Shown one piece after another: positions 36,843 through 45,842 of a stretch of DNA of 64,000 bases. Where the stretch lies: assembly GCA_020860205.1 (NCBI GenBank), contig JAJBUU010000011.1, positions 1-64,000 on the forward strand. Direction: 5' to 3'. The notes under the pieces are model-generated. The model searched no databases and had not been told where the DNA came from. It worked only from the letters and a program-made list of their open reading frames with translations. Each line of letters starts with the position of its first letter. Position 1 is the first letter of the stretch. The stretch is from Oscillospiraceae bacterium (GTDB lineage Bacteria; Bacillota; Clostridia; Oscillospirales; Oscillospiraceae). The position numbers and the translations under genes were made by a program.

Positions 36843-37991
36843 ATGAGCAGAAAAAGAAAACACGGCGCGCGGCTTGGCGCGGCGGTACTTGCCGCTGCGC
36901 TGGCGGCGCTCGCCGGAACGGTCTATCTGCGCGGCACTGCCGAGCCCGCCAGCCCGGAAGCGACCGCGCCGCAGGAAACGCCGTCTCCCACGATCATACC
37001 GTCGCCAACGCCAGAACCAACGGCAGAGCCGACGCCCTCCCCTACTCCGTCCCCGGAACCGGAAACGGAGTATTTTGTTTTGAGCTTTGTGGGGGATTGT
37101 ACCTTCAGCAGCACCGCAGACATCCGCGATTATTCCGGCTCTTTTGAGTCCGTGGTGGGGGATGACCTCACATATCCCTTCGCCGCAACCGTACAGTATT
37201 TTGCGGACGATTATCTCAGCATCGCCAATCTGGAAGGGACGTTCACCACGGCGACGCTCTCCCCCGGCGCGCTGTTCGCCTTCAAGGCTGACTCCGCTTA
37301 TGCGGGCATTCTTCCGGCGGGCAGCATAGAACTGGTGACACTGGGGAATAACCATTCCGGCGACTATTTGGAGCAGGGACTTTCCGACACAAAGGACGCG
37401 CTGGACGCGGTGGGCGTCGCTTATGCCGAAAATGACGGCTGTTATCTTTACGAAAGCGGGGGCGGGCCAAAAATCGGCGTTTACTCCAAGCTCTTCCCGA
37501 CTGCGGCACAGGTAACGGCGGGCGTGGCCGCGCTGCAGGAAGCGGGCGCGGACATCATCATCGCCGCGCTGCACTGGGGCGACGAGGGCAAGTACCGCCC
37601 GACCGCAGACCAGCAGGCCATCGGCCATGCCGCAATCGACGCGGGCGCAGACATCGTGTACGGCTCTCACCCGCACGTTTTGCAGCCCGTGGAAACCTAC
37701 GGAGACGGGTATATCTTTTATTCCCTCGGCAACTGGAGCTTTGGCGGCAACACCGCGCCGCGGGACAGGGACACCGCCATCATCCAGATCACCGTGGCGC
37801 GCGAACCGGACGGAACGCTGTCGCTCTCGGAGGCGACGTGCATCCCATGCTGTGTTTCCGGTACTGACGGGGTCAACGACTATCAGCCCTGTCCTTACGA
37901 GGCGGGAACAGAGGACTATGACCGCGCCATGAGCAAGCTGGACGGCACATTCACGGGTGAGGACCTGACGATCAATTACAGCTACGACTGA
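36843..37991 (+). CDS. CapA-family (poly-gamma-glutamate synthesis type) surface protein
   Basis: A 382-residue protein with an N-terminal membrane anchor or signal (about 12-29), a proline/threonine-rich wall-spanning linker (about 35-75, SPTPEPTAEPTPSP) and a metallophosphatase-like CapA domain: FVGDCTF, NLEGTF, LGNNHSGDY, ALHWGDEG and GSHPHVLQP. Its biochemical function is uncertain; CapA proteins take part in polyglutamate capsule export, and similar domains occur alone in Clostridia. It starts 10 bp after prfB. Confidence 0.85.
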   Translation: MSRKRKHGARLGAAVLAAALAALAGTVYLRGTAEPASPEATAPQETPSPTIIPSPTPEPTAEPTPSPTPSPEPETEYFVLSFVGDCTFSSTADIRDYSGSFESVVGDDLTYPFAATVQYFADDYLSIANLEGTFTTATLSPGALFAFKADSAYAGILPAGSIELVTLGNNHSGDYLEQGLSDTKDALDAVGVAYAENDGCYLYESGGGPKIGVYSKLFPTAAQVTAGVAALQEAGADIIIAALHWGDEGKYRPTADQQAIGHAAIDAGADIVYGSHPHVLQPVETYGDGYIFYSLGNWSFGGNTAPRDRDTAIIQITVAREPDGTLSLSEATCIPCCVSGTDGVNDYQPCPYEAGTEDYDRAMSKLDGTFTGEDLTINYSYD

Positions 37992-38073
37992 CTGGCGATA
38001 AATAAGGCAAAATGATGCAATCGCCGTGTAAACTGTCCGTATCATTGATCACACAAATCGGAGGGACACGGAT

Positions 38074-39807
38074 ATGGCGCGATATTGCAGCAACTGCGGG
38101 GCGGAACTGCCCGACGGGGAAAAATTCTGCCCCAACTGCGGCGCGGCCGCGATGGACGCGGACGACGCTGCGCTTTTTACCAAAATCACCGCGGAAACGG
38201 AGGTCTGGCGCAGCGAGGCGGACGTAAAGGGCGGCAGCGGAGCGCTGCGCGCCTTTGTCAGACGCCGCCGTGGGCTGATTTATGCCATCGCCGCACTGCT
38301 CGCTGCGGCACTCATCGCGCTTGCGATCATGCTGGTTCAGCCAGTTTCCAGAGTAACACGCTCGCTGCACGCGGGCGATTATGAAAACGCGCTCTCGGTC
38401 TACCGGAACGATGAACACCTCTCCGCCGGCGAACACAGTGACCGCGTGGAAACCGCGCTCCTTTCTGCGGCGGAGGACATCTGCACCCAGTTTGAGGCGC
38501 GGGAAACAGACGCGGAAACCGCGTCCATCGCGCTCTCCGTACTGGCCGCCTTTCGTTCGGACGGCGAAACGCTGCTTGCGGACTACTTTGCGCGCTTCTA
38601 TACGCAGTACGCATCCGAAACGCACGCCGAACAGGGCGACACGCTGTTTGCAGAAAGCGAATATCTCTCCGCCGCCGTCGAATACGCGCAGGTGACGGAG
38701 AGCGACAGCGGTTATTCTGCTGCGCAGGAGCTTTTGGCGGAAAGCCTGCTGCGCTACGCTGCCAGCGCCTGCTCGGAAGCCGATCTCGCCATTCAAAGCG
38801 GCGACTACGCCGCAGCGCTGACCCAGCTGCAAACCGCTGCGCAGGCGCTGCTGGACTTTGAAACGGTCAACGCGGATTTGGAGTATAAGCTGGACGCCTG
38901 CTATACACTCTATGAATCCGATTTGCTCGCGCAGGCGGACGCGCTGGCCGCATCGGAAGATTACAGCGGTGCGGCAGAGCTGATCGCGCAGGGTATGGCG
39001 CGCTTTTCGCTGGAGAGCGAGGCGCTCTCGGCAGCACAGACAGACTATGAGTCGCTTGCGGGCGGACAGACGGTTGCCGCCGCTGTGACGGAAAGCGACG
39101 CGCTCTATGACGCGGGGAGCTATGCGGAAGCGTTTGCCGTGCTGGAGGCGCTTTACGGCACGGAGGACGTGGAGGACGCGCAGGTGGATAGCGCGCTGGC
39201 CGCACTGGAATCCCGCTTCTCCACGGACAAAGTGGACGAGGCGGCGGCGCTGGCGCAGGGTGGACGCGACGCGCTGCCGGATGCGATTGCCGTACTGGAG
39301 GACGCGCTGGACGCGCGCGAACTGGCCGCACTCTCCGAATACCGGGACGAGCTGGAGCAATACCTGCCTGTTTCGCTGGCGGAGCTGCAATATGAGGGAA
39401 AAACCGGGACGCTGTTCCGCAGCTTCAGCGTGTTTGAAAGCCTGGATGGCACAGATTATGCGGACGGCTGGATTTGGGGTGAAAACGGCGCGGAGGTGAC
39501 GTTTGTTCTGGATGGCGCATACGATCTGCTGGAAGGGACGCTGGCTGTGCGCCGGGACGATTACGCAAGCGCGGGCGGCTATTTTGTCGTCCTCTGCGAC
39601 GGAGAACAGGTCTACCAGTCCCCGACGCTCTACCACTGGCAGACGGAATCCATCGCGGTATCGGTGGACATCTCCGGCTGCAATGAGCTGACGCTGCGCT
39701 TCATCAATGATTACACCGCCAGCACCGCAGACGGCGGCTACTGCTACCACGGCCTTTGCAGCCCGACCATCACAAAGGACCTGCCGCAGACCGCTGCGGA
39801 AGGCTGA
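38074..39807 (+). CDS. Zinc-ribbon membrane protein with helical repeats and NPCBM-like C-terminus
   Basis: A 577-residue protein. An N-terminal zinc ribbon (CSNCGAELPDGEKFCPNCG) precedes one membrane segment (about 68-88). About 350 residues of alanine-rich helical, TPR-like repeats follow. A C-terminal beta domain (about 440-570, LFRSFSVFESLDGTDY ... VSVDISGCNELTLRF) resembles NPCBM carbohydrate-binding modules. The zinc ribbon should be cytoplasmic and the rest outside. No function is known. The start follows GGAGG. Confidence 0.75.
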   Translation: MARYCSNCGAELPDGEKFCPNCGAAAMDADDAALFTKITAETEVWRSEADVKGGSGALRAFVRRRRGLIYAIAALLAAALIALAIMLVQPVSRVTRSLHAGDYENALSVYRNDEHLSAGEHSDRVETALLSAAEDICTQFEARETDAETASIALSVLAAFRSDGETLLADYFARFYTQYASETHAEQGDTLFAESEYLSAAVEYAQVTESDSGYSAAQELLAESLLRYAASACSEADLAIQSGDYAAALTQLQTAAQALLDFETVNADLEYKLDACYTLYESDLLAQADALAASEDYSGAAELIAQGMARFSLESEALSAAQTDYESLAGGQTVAAAVTESDALYDAGSYAEAFAVLEALYGTEDVEDAQVDSALAALESRFSTDKVDEAAALAQGGRDALPDAIAVLEDALDARELAALSEYRDELEQYLPVSLAELQYEGKTGTLFRSFSVFESLDGTDYADGWIWGENGAEVTFVLDGAYDLLEGTLAVRRDDYASAGGYFVVLCDGEQVYQSPTLYHWQTESIAVSVDISGCNELTLRFINDYTASTADGGYCYHGLCSPTITKDLPQTAAEG

Positions 39808-39868
39808 ACCGGATTTTGCTGCGGTTTGACAAATCGCCACAGCAGCGCCGAAAAGGATGGAATAACAG

Positions 39869-40609
39869 ATGATTTTTGACGGAGAAAAACTGCGCGCGGC
39901 TCTGCGTGACCGGACGCTGCCGGTTTATGTGCCGGAGAGTATCGACTCCACCAACCTGGAATGCCGCCGCCGCATTGAAGCGGGAGAAGGGCGCTGCCTT
40001 GTTGTGGCGGGGACGCAGACCGCCGGGCGTGGTCGGAACGGGAAACGCTTTTTCTCCCCGCCCGGCGCCGGACTTTATATGAGCCTTGCATTTCGCCCGG
40101 CGCAGGGCGCGGAAAACGCCATTGGCGTGACGACCTATACTGCGGTTGCCGCCGCGCGGGAAATCGCGCGCCTGACGGGGCGTTCCTGCCAGATCAAATG
40201 GGTAAACGATTTATTTTTGGACGGACGAAAGGTCTGCGGCATTTTGACCGAAGCCGTTGGCGACACGCTGATCGTCGGCGTGGGCGTCAACCTGCTTCCC
40301 ACGTCGGTACCGCCGGAGCTGGAAGGCATTGTCGGCTGCCTGAACTGCGCAGGCATTGCGGAGGAACTGGCCGCCGGTGTGACAAATGCGCTGCTGCAAT
40401 ACCATCCGGAGGATGCTTCCCACATGGAGGAGTACCGCCGCCGGTCTCTTGTGCTTGGACGTTCTGTCCGCTTTTTTCATGACGGCTGCCAGCGCGGCGG
40501 CGTTGCCGTCGCCATACTGGACGACGGCGCGCTCGTTGTTGATACGCCGGATGGCCGCGAAATGCTGCGCAGCGGCGAGGTTTCTCTCTCCGGCATCGCC
40601 GGGATTTGA
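39869..40609 (+). CDS. birA: Biotin-[acetyl-CoA-carboxylase] ligase, monofunctional
   Basis: A 246-residue ligase that attaches biotin to carboxylase carrier domains. The biotinyl-AMP loop QTAGRGRNGK and KWVNDLFLDGRKVCGIL are present, with a short C-terminal domain. It lacks the N-terminal DNA-binding domain of BirA-type repressors, so it cannot regulate biotin genes directly. Confidence 0.93.
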   Translation: MIFDGEKLRAALRDRTLPVYVPESIDSTNLECRRRIEAGEGRCLVVAGTQTAGRGRNGKRFFSPPGAGLYMSLAFRPAQGAENAIGVTTYTAVAAAREIARLTGRSCQIKWVNDLFLDGRKVCGILTEAVGDTLIVGVGVNLLPTSVPPELEGIVGCLNCAGIAEELAAGVTNALLQYHPEDASHMEEYRRRSLVLGRSVRFFHDGCQRGGVAVAILDDGALVVDTPDGREMLRSGEVSLSGIAGI

Positions 40610-40718
40610 TGCAATGTGAGTTCCCCAGCACAGAGCAGGATTTCGTGCCTGCGGGAGCGAAAAACGGCCCCATCAGCGACAAACCCCTGCCCCTTCTGTT
40701 GAATTATATTGCGCCGCC

Positions 40719-40747
40719 TTGACATTTTACTGCGGATTTGTTATAAT
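40719..40747 (+). promoter_or_regulatory. Promoter of the flavoprotein-rubrerythrin gene
   Basis: TTGACA (40719-40724) and TATAAT (40742-40747) with a 17-bp spacer, a perfect consensus. No obvious PerR box was seen. Confidence 0.9.
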
Positions 40748-40789
40748 CCCAAAAACAGGAAATGTCCTGAAATAAGGAGAGAAAACCAC

Positions 40790-42022
40790 ATGGATAAAAC
40801 GGCGTTTTATGCGTTTAGCTATGGCATTTATCTCTTAACAACGCGCGTCGGAACAGAGGACGGCGGATGCATCATCAACACTGCGGTGCAGTGCGCGTCC
40901 GACCCCAAACTGATTTCTATCTGCGTTATCAACCGGAACCACACCTGCGACATGATTCGGGAAAGCGGACGCTTCAATCTCTCTGTTCTTCCGGAAAACG
41001 CGCCCTATTCCGCCATCCGCCACTTCGGGATGCAGAGCGGGCGGGACGTGGACAAATTCGCTTCGCTGCCTGCGTACCCCCGGCTGGAAAACGGCCTGCG
41101 CGTTTCGCCGGAGGGCGTTGCGGTATTCGCCTGCCGTGTGCGCTCCGCCACCGATCTTGGCAGCCACACGCTCTTTGTCGCGGAGGTGGAGGACGCAAAA
41201 ACCTGCTCGGATGCGCGTCCCATGACCTATGCCTACTATCAGGCGCAGGTGAAACCAAAACCGCAGCCGGTGCGGAAATCCGGCTGGCGCTGCAAAATCT
41301 GTGGTTATGTCTACGAGGGTGAAACGCTTCCTGACAATTTCGTCTGTCCGCTGTGCGGTCATGGCGCGGATGATTTTGAAAAAACAGAGGAGATCCTCAA
41401 TCCCGATTTGAAACAAACGAAAGGAGCAACTACAATGAAAAAATGGGTATGTACAGTATGCGGTTATGTCTATGAGGGCGAACAGCCGCCCGCAGAGTGC
41501 CCGACCTGCCATGTCGGTGCGGACAAATTCAAAGAGATGAGCGGCGATGTGAAGCTGGCGGCGCAGCACGAGTTTGGCGTCTATGGCCAGACCGTCAAGA
41601 ACAATCCCGACGTTTCTGATGCAGATAAACAGTACATTCTGGAGCAGCTGAAGGCCAATTTTGATGCGGAATGCAGCGAGGTCGGTATGTACCTCTGCAT
41701 GGCGCGCGTCGCGCACCGCGAGGGTTATCCGGAAATCGGCCTTTACTGGGAAAAGGCCGCTTATGAGGAGGCAGAGCACGCCGCCAAATTTGCGGAGCTG
41801 CTGGGCGAGGAGTGCGAGCCGAACATGAAGGCCGACACCAAGTCCAACCTGGCATGGCGCGTGGACTGCGAATTTGGCGCGACGCAGGGCAAGGTCGATC
41901 TGGCCACCTGCGCCAAGAAGAACAATCTGGACGCCATTCACGACACAGTTCACGAGATGGCGCGCGACGAGGCTCGTCACGGCGTAGCCCTCAAGGGTCT
42001 GCTGGAGCGTTATTTCAAGTAA
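40790..42022 (+). CDS. Flavin reductase-rubredoxin-(reverse) rubrerythrin fusion
   Basis: A 410-residue protein with four redox modules. Residues 1-155 are a flavin reductase-like FMN domain. A first rubredoxin follows ([10 protein letters not shown] ... CPLCG). From about residue 216 comes a reverse rubrerythrin: a second rubredoxin ([10 protein letters not shown] ... CPTCHVG), then a four-helix diiron domain with [12 protein letters not shown] and DEARHG. The first part equals high-molecular-weight rubredoxin (Hrb); the second reduces hydrogen peroxide in anaerobes. An internal Shine-Dalgarno and ATG at 41435 remain, so a separate 195-residue rubrerythrin may also be made. The role is oxygen/peroxide defence. 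Confidence 0.92.
   Translation: MDKTAFYAFSYGIYLLTTRVGTEDGGCIINTAVQCASDPKLISICVINRNHTCDMIRESGRFNLSVLPENAPYSAIRHFGMQSGRDVDKFASLPAYPRLENGLRVSPEGVAVFACRVRSATDLGSHTLFVAEVEDAKTCSDARPMTYAYYQAQVKPKPQPVRKSGWRCKICGYVYEGETLPDNFVCPLCGHGADDFEKTEEILNPDLKQTKGATTMKKWVCTVCGYVYEGEQPPAECPTCHVGADKFKEMSGDVKLAAQHEFGVYGQTVKNNPDVSDADKQYILEQLKANFDAECSEVGMYLCMARVAHREGYPEIGLYWEKAAYEEAEHAAKFAELLGEECEPNMKADTKSNLAWRVDCEFGATQGKVDLATCAKKNNLDAIHDTVHEMARDEARHGVALKGLLERYFK
41420..41437 (+). promoter_or_regulatory. Internal ribosome-binding site and start of the rubrerythrin part
   Basis: AAAGGAG (41420-41426) lies 8 nt before ATG (41435) in the same frame as the upstream domain. It is as good as real start sites here, and the ATG begins exactly at the normal rubrerythrin N-terminus ([15 protein letters not shown]). 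Confidence 0.75.
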
Positions 42023-42061
42023 TCGCTGTTCCTGCACCGAAAACTGACTGAAACCCTGTCA

Positions 42062-42119
42062 GAAAAAACGCATCCCCGGCGCGTTCCGCTTCACGGAACG
42101 TGCCGGGGGTGTTTCTTTT
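42062..42119. terminator. Bidirectional terminator between convergent genes
   Basis: Stem CATCCCCGGCGCGTTCCG and its near-perfect complement, a 5-nt loop, T-rich on the plus side and six As before the stem, which become Ts on the minus strand. Confidence 0.88.
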
Positions 42120-42123
42120 GGGA

Positions 42124-43494
42124 TCATCGCGTTTCCGCGATGTAGCGCGCGACGTATACGCCGCTGGCAGAGGCGTGCGAAAGGGAGTGCGTGATACCGC
42201 TGCAATCCCCAATGACAAACAGCCCTTCGTGGCTGGTCTGCAGGTGATCGTCCAGCGAAACTTCCATATTGTAGAATTTGACCTCCACGCCATAAAGCAG
42301 CGTGTCGATATTCGCGGTGCCGGGCGCGACCTTGTCCAGCGCATAGATCATCTCGATGATGCCGTCCAGGATGCGCTTGGGGATCACAAGGCTCAGGTCG
42401 CCGGGCGTGGCGTTCAGCGTTGGAATGGTGAAGCAGTCCCGAATGCGGTCCGGTGTGCTGCGCCGCCCCTGAATGAGGTCGCCAAACCGCTGCACGATGA
42501 CACCGCCGCCCAGCATATTGCTCAGCCGCGCGATGCTCTCGCCGTAGCCGTTGCTGTCCTTGAACGGCTCGGAGAAATGCTTTGCCACCAGCAGTGCAAA
42601 GTTTGTATTCTCTGTCTGGCGCGCCGGATCCTCGTAGCTGTGACCGTTGACCGTGACAATGCCGTTTGTGTTTTCGGTGACCACCGCGCCGCGCGGGTTC
42701 ATGCAGAAAGTGCGCACCAAATCACCGTATTTTTCCGTGCGGTAGACGATTTTGCTCTCATAAAGCTCGTCCGTCAGGTCGGAAAAAACTTCGTAGGGCA
42801 GCTCTACCCGCACGCCGATGTCCACGCGGTTGCTCTTTGTCGTAATGGAAAGCGCGTCGCAGACGCTCTCCATCCACTTGCTGCCGCTGCGTCCAACGGA
42901 GATGATGCACTGTCTGGCTTCAAAAGTTTCGCTCCCTGCGGTGACGCGGTAACCGTTTTCTGTGGCCTCCACCGTGCTGACTGCGGTATGGAACCGGAAT
43001 TCCACCCGGCTTTTCAGCGTTTGGTAAAGGTTTTGCAGCACCACATAGTTGATGTCCGTTCCCAAATGCCGCACGGAGGCGTCCAGCAGATGCAGCCCGT
43101 GGTGCAGCAGCGCTTTCTTCTGTGCGCTGCCCACAGCGGTATAGAGTTTTGTCCCCGCCGCGCCGTTGGCCACGTTGATTTCATCCACATAATGCATCAG
43201 CTCCATCGCCGCATCGCGGCCAATGTAGGCATAGAGCGTGCCACCAAATTCGTTTGTAAAGTTATATTTTCCATCGGAAAACGCGCCCGCGCCGCCAAAA
43301 CCATTCATGATGGAGCAGGGCTTACAGCCGATGCAGGATGTCACGGTTTTGCCGTCGATGGGACAGCGGCGCTGGTCCAGCGGATGGCCGGCTTCCAGCA
43401 CCAGTATGTTCAGCTCCGGGCGCAGGCGGCTCAGCTCATAAGCGGAGAAAATGCCGCCCGGCCCCGCGCCGATAATCAAAACGTCGTATTGCAT
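42124..43494 (-). CDS. FAD-dependent dehydrogenase (COG2509-like)
   Basis: A 456-residue flavoprotein. The N-terminal dinucleotide-binding motif is IIGAGPGGIFSAYEL; a cysteine-rich loop CIGCKPCSIMNGFGGAGAFSDGK follows, and a second FAD contact GLFVIGDCSG lies near the C-terminus. This broad family is poorly characterised; the substrate is unknown. The start at 43494 follows GGGGA. It is 20 bp after obgE and likely co-transcribed. Confidence 0.85.
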   Translation of the reverse strand: MQYDVLIIGAGPGGIFSAYELSRLRPELNILVLEAGHPLDQRRCPIDGKTVTSCIGCKPCSIMNGFGGAGAFSDGKYNFTNEFGGTLYAYIGRDAAMELMHYVDEINVANGAAGTKLYTAVGSAQKKALLHHGLHLLDASVRHLGTDINYVVLQNLYQTLKSRVEFRFHTAVSTVEATENGYRVTAGSETFEARQCIISVGRSGSKWMESVCDALSITTKSNRVDIGVRVELPYEVFSDLTDELYESKIVYRTEKYGDLVRTFCMNPRGAVVTENTNGIVTVNGHSYEDPARQTENTNFALLVAKHFSEPFKDSNGYGESIARLSNMLGGGVIVQRFGDLIQGRRSTPDRIRDCFTIPTLNATPGDLSLVIPKRILDGIIEMIYALDKVAPGTANIDTLLYGVEVKFYNMEVSLDDHLQTSHEGLFVIGDCSGITHSLSHASASGVYVARYIAETR

Positions 43495-43514
43495 GGTCAA
43501 ATCATCCCCGGAAA

Positions 43515-44804
43515 TCAACTTTGGTATTCAAATTCCACATCGTAGATGCTGATCGTGTCGCCATCCTTCACGCCAAGCGCTTCCAGACGGTCAAACACGC
43601 CGTTTTCCCGCAGCATCCGGTCAAAATACATCCGGCTCTCATAGTCCGAAAGGTTAACGCGCGCAAGCAGCCGCTGCGCCCATGCGCCCTCCACAGACCA
43701 ATAGTCCTCTGCACAGCGGCGGATCTGCAGCTCTCCGGCCTCCGGCGGTTCCGGTTCCGGCGCAACATAATCCGCTTCATAGCGGAGGACCGGCGGCAGC
43801 ACGGATAGCTCCCCGGCGATTGCCCTGACCAGCTGCGCCGTACCCTGATGTGCGGCGGCGGAGAGTTCAAAAAACGGGCAGCCCTGCGCCTCCACGTGCG
43901 CTTTCAACCTGTCGATGGGCGCACGCTCGCCCGGCGGCAGCAGATCGCACTTGTTTGCCGCAACCAGCATTTTGCGTCCGGCCAGCTCCGAGGAATAGCC
44001 GCGCAGCTCCGTCATAATCGTTTCAAAATCCTCCACCGGGTCGCGCCCTTCGCTGCCGGATACATCCACCAGATGCACCAGCAGACGGCAGCGGTCAATG
44101 TGGCGCAGGAAATCATGCCCCAGTCCCGCGCCCTCGCTTGCGCCCTCGGTAATGCCGGGAATGTCCGCCATAACAAAGCTGACCCCCTCGCCTGCGTAGA
44201 CCACGCCGAGATTGGGAAACAGCGTAGTGAAATGGTAATTGGCGATTTTGGGGTGTGCCTTACTGACAACGGAGAGCAGGGTGGATTTGCCGACGTTGGG
44301 GAAGCCGACCAGTCCCACGTCCGCGAGCAGCTTCAGCTCCAGCACCACCTCGCGGCGCTCGCCGTCCAGTCCCGGCTTTGCAAAGCGGGGAACCTGCCGC
44401 GTTGGCGTGGCAAAGTGCTGGTTGCCCCAGCCGCCGCGCCCGCCCCGCGCGATGACAAACGGTTCATCGTCCGACATATCGTGGAGAATGGCGCCGCTGT
44501 CCCGGTCACGGATGAGCGTACCGCGCGGCACACGGATGGTCAGGCTCTCTCCGTCCCTGCCGGAGCAGCGCTTGCCCTGACCGGGCATCCCGTTGCCAGC
44601 GACATACTTCCGCTTATAACGGAAGTCCATCAGCGTGGACATATGGTCGTCCACCACGGCGATCACGTCGCCGCCGCGCCCGCCGTCGCCGCCGTCCGGG
44701 CCGCCCGCGGCGATATATTTTTCCCGATGGAACGCAACTGCACCGTCGCCGCCGCGTCCTGCGGCGACGGAAATCGCCGCCTTGTCTACAAAAGATGTCG
44801 CCAT
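43515..44804 (-). CDS. obgE: Obg-family GTPase
   Basis: A 429-residue ribosome-assembly GTPase. The glycine-rich OBG fold (about 1-158) precedes the G domain (GFPNVGKSTL, ADIPGITEGASEGAGLG, NKCD) and a C-terminal OCT domain of about 70 residues, typical of Gram-positive Obg. It follows rplU-rpmA, the classic arrangement, after a terminator-like hairpin. Confidence 0.96.
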   Translation of the reverse strand: MATSFVDKAAISVAAGRGGDGAVAFHREKYIAAGGPDGGDGGRGGDVIAVVDDHMSTLMDFRYKRKYVAGNGMPGQGKRCSGRDGESLTIRVPRGTLIRDRDSGAILHDMSDDEPFVIARGGRGGWGNQHFATPTRQVPRFAKPGLDGERREVVLELKLLADVGLVGFPNVGKSTLLSVVSKAHPKIANYHFTTLFPNLGVVYAGEGVSFVMADIPGITEGASEGAGLGHDFLRHIDRCRLLVHLVDVSGSEGRDPVEDFETIMTELRGYSSELAGRKMLVAANKCDLLPPGERAPIDRLKAHVEAQGCPFFELSAAAHQGTAQLVRAIAGELSVLPPVLRYEADYVAPEPEPPEAGELQIRRCAEDYWSVEGAWAQRLLARVNLSDYESRMYFDRMLRENGVFDRLEALGVKDGDTISIYDVEFEYQS

Positions 44805-44837
44805 AGAAAAAACTGTCCCTCCGTCGTGCCTGTTCCA

Positions 44838-44872
44838 AGAAAAAGGCCGGACAGTGATCCTGTCCGGCCTTT
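44838..44872 (-). terminator. Terminator between rpmA and obgE
   Basis: Perfect 13-bp stem AAAGGCCGGACAG/CTGTCCGGCCTTT with a 5-nt loop and a T-rich tail on the minus strand. It probably lowers obgE expression relative to the ribosomal genes. Confidence 0.82.
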
Positions 44873-44891
44873 GCGTTGTTTTTGCAATCCC

Positions 44892-45155
44892 TTACTGCTG
44901 CGCGGCTTCATAAACAGAAACCTGCTTGCGATCTCTGCCAAGGCGCTCGAAGCGCACGGTGCCATCCACGAGGGAATAGAGCGTGTCGTCCTTGCCTTTG
45001 CCAACATTGGTGCCGGGGTGAATTTTGGTTCCGCGCTGCCGGACAAGGATGTTGCCTGCCAGTACAAACTGACCATCCGCGCGCTTGGGGCCAAGACGCT
45101 TTGATTTGCTGTCACGGCCGTTTTTGGTGGAACCCATACCTTTTTTATGCGCCAT
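44892..45155 (-). CDS. rpmA: 50S ribosomal protein L27, without cleavable N-terminal extension
   Basis: An 87-residue protein beginning [16 protein letters not shown], near the peptidyl-transferase centre. Many Firmicutes make L27 with a short N-terminal extension removed by the protease Prp. Here the ATG at 45155, with GGAGG upstream, opens directly at the mature sequence, and no prp gene lies between rplU and rpmA. The absence of both is consistent. Confidence 0.96.
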   Translation of the reverse strand: MAHKKGMGSTKNGRDSKSKRLGPKRADGQFVLAGNILVRQRGTKIHPGTNVGKGKDDTLYSLVDGTVRFERLGRDRKQVSVYEAAQQ

Positions 45156-45218
45156 TTCGGTTTTACACCTCCATCTGTCAATCTTCTCTGTGCGAGCCGG
45201 AAAAAAACCGGAGCGCAC

Positions 45219-45536
45219 TCAGGCGTTGATCGTTTCGATCTGCACCTTGGTGTAGGGCTGTCTGTGACCCTGCGTGCGGCTGTAACCCTTTTTGGGCTTC
45301 ATCTTGAAAACGCGGATCTTGCGGCCACGCCCGTTTTTCTCGACCTTTGCGGTGACGCTTGCGCCGGAGACGGCGGGCGTTCCGAACACGGCTTCCTTGC
45401 CGTCCTCCAGGACCGCGAGAACCTGATCGAACGTTACGGTGTCGCCGGCTTCGACGTTCAGCTTTTCGATAAAGAGAACATCGCCCTCGGCAACGCGGTA
45501 CTGCTTGCCGCCGGTTACGATGATTGCGTGCTTCAT
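45219..45536 (-). CDS. rplU: 50S ribosomal protein L21
   Basis: A 105-residue protein, [19 protein letters not shown] and the usual KVQIETI C-terminus ([10 protein letters not shown]). It is the first gene of rplU-rpmA-obgE. The start at 45536 is the family start; the longer frame upstream is untranslated leader. Confidence 0.96.
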   Translation of the reverse strand: MKHAIIVTGGKQYRVAEGDVLFIEKLNVEAGDTVTFDQVLAVLEDGKEAVFGTPAVSGASVTAKVEKNGRGRKIRVFKMKPKKGYSRTQGHRQPYTKVQIETINA

Positions 45537-45633
45537 TTCCCTGTTGCACCTGCCTTTCTGTTTGCAGACTCGCTTTTCAGGCGGGAGAGACAATGTAGCT
45601 CTCCGCTTGCAGCCTTTACAATGCGGCCTTAAT
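45537..45633 (-). promoter_or_regulatory. Candidate L21 leader RNA
   Basis: A leader of about 90 nt between promoter and rplU contains paired segments (GGAGAGC with GTCTCTCC; TCTGCAAACAGAAAGGCAGG) of the kind found in Firmicutes rplU autoregulatory leaders. The assignment is by position and partial sequence resemblance only. Confidence 0.45.
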
Positions 45634-45662
45634 ACTTTATCACTCCCGCGCGGGAATGTCAA
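45634..45662 (-). promoter_or_regulatory. Promoter of rplU-rpmA
   Basis: On the minus strand TTGACA (45657-45662) and TAAAGT (45634-45639), 17-bp spacer. The 180 bp further upstream, to the aminopeptidase stop, shows no convincing gene. Confidence 0.83.
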
Positions 45663-45842
45663 TCATTTTTTTCTGCGTTCGGAGCAGCAGTATTTCTTTT
45701 GCAGCGAACACGGCAGGTTTTCTCATGAAGCGGGGCATCCAGCCGCCGGCGGAGCTGGTTTTCCATGTCCCGGTGACTGCGTACTGCGGGGCAAATGATT
45801 GAAGATTGGCCAGAGAAGTGATGAAAGAGCGGCAATCTTCCC

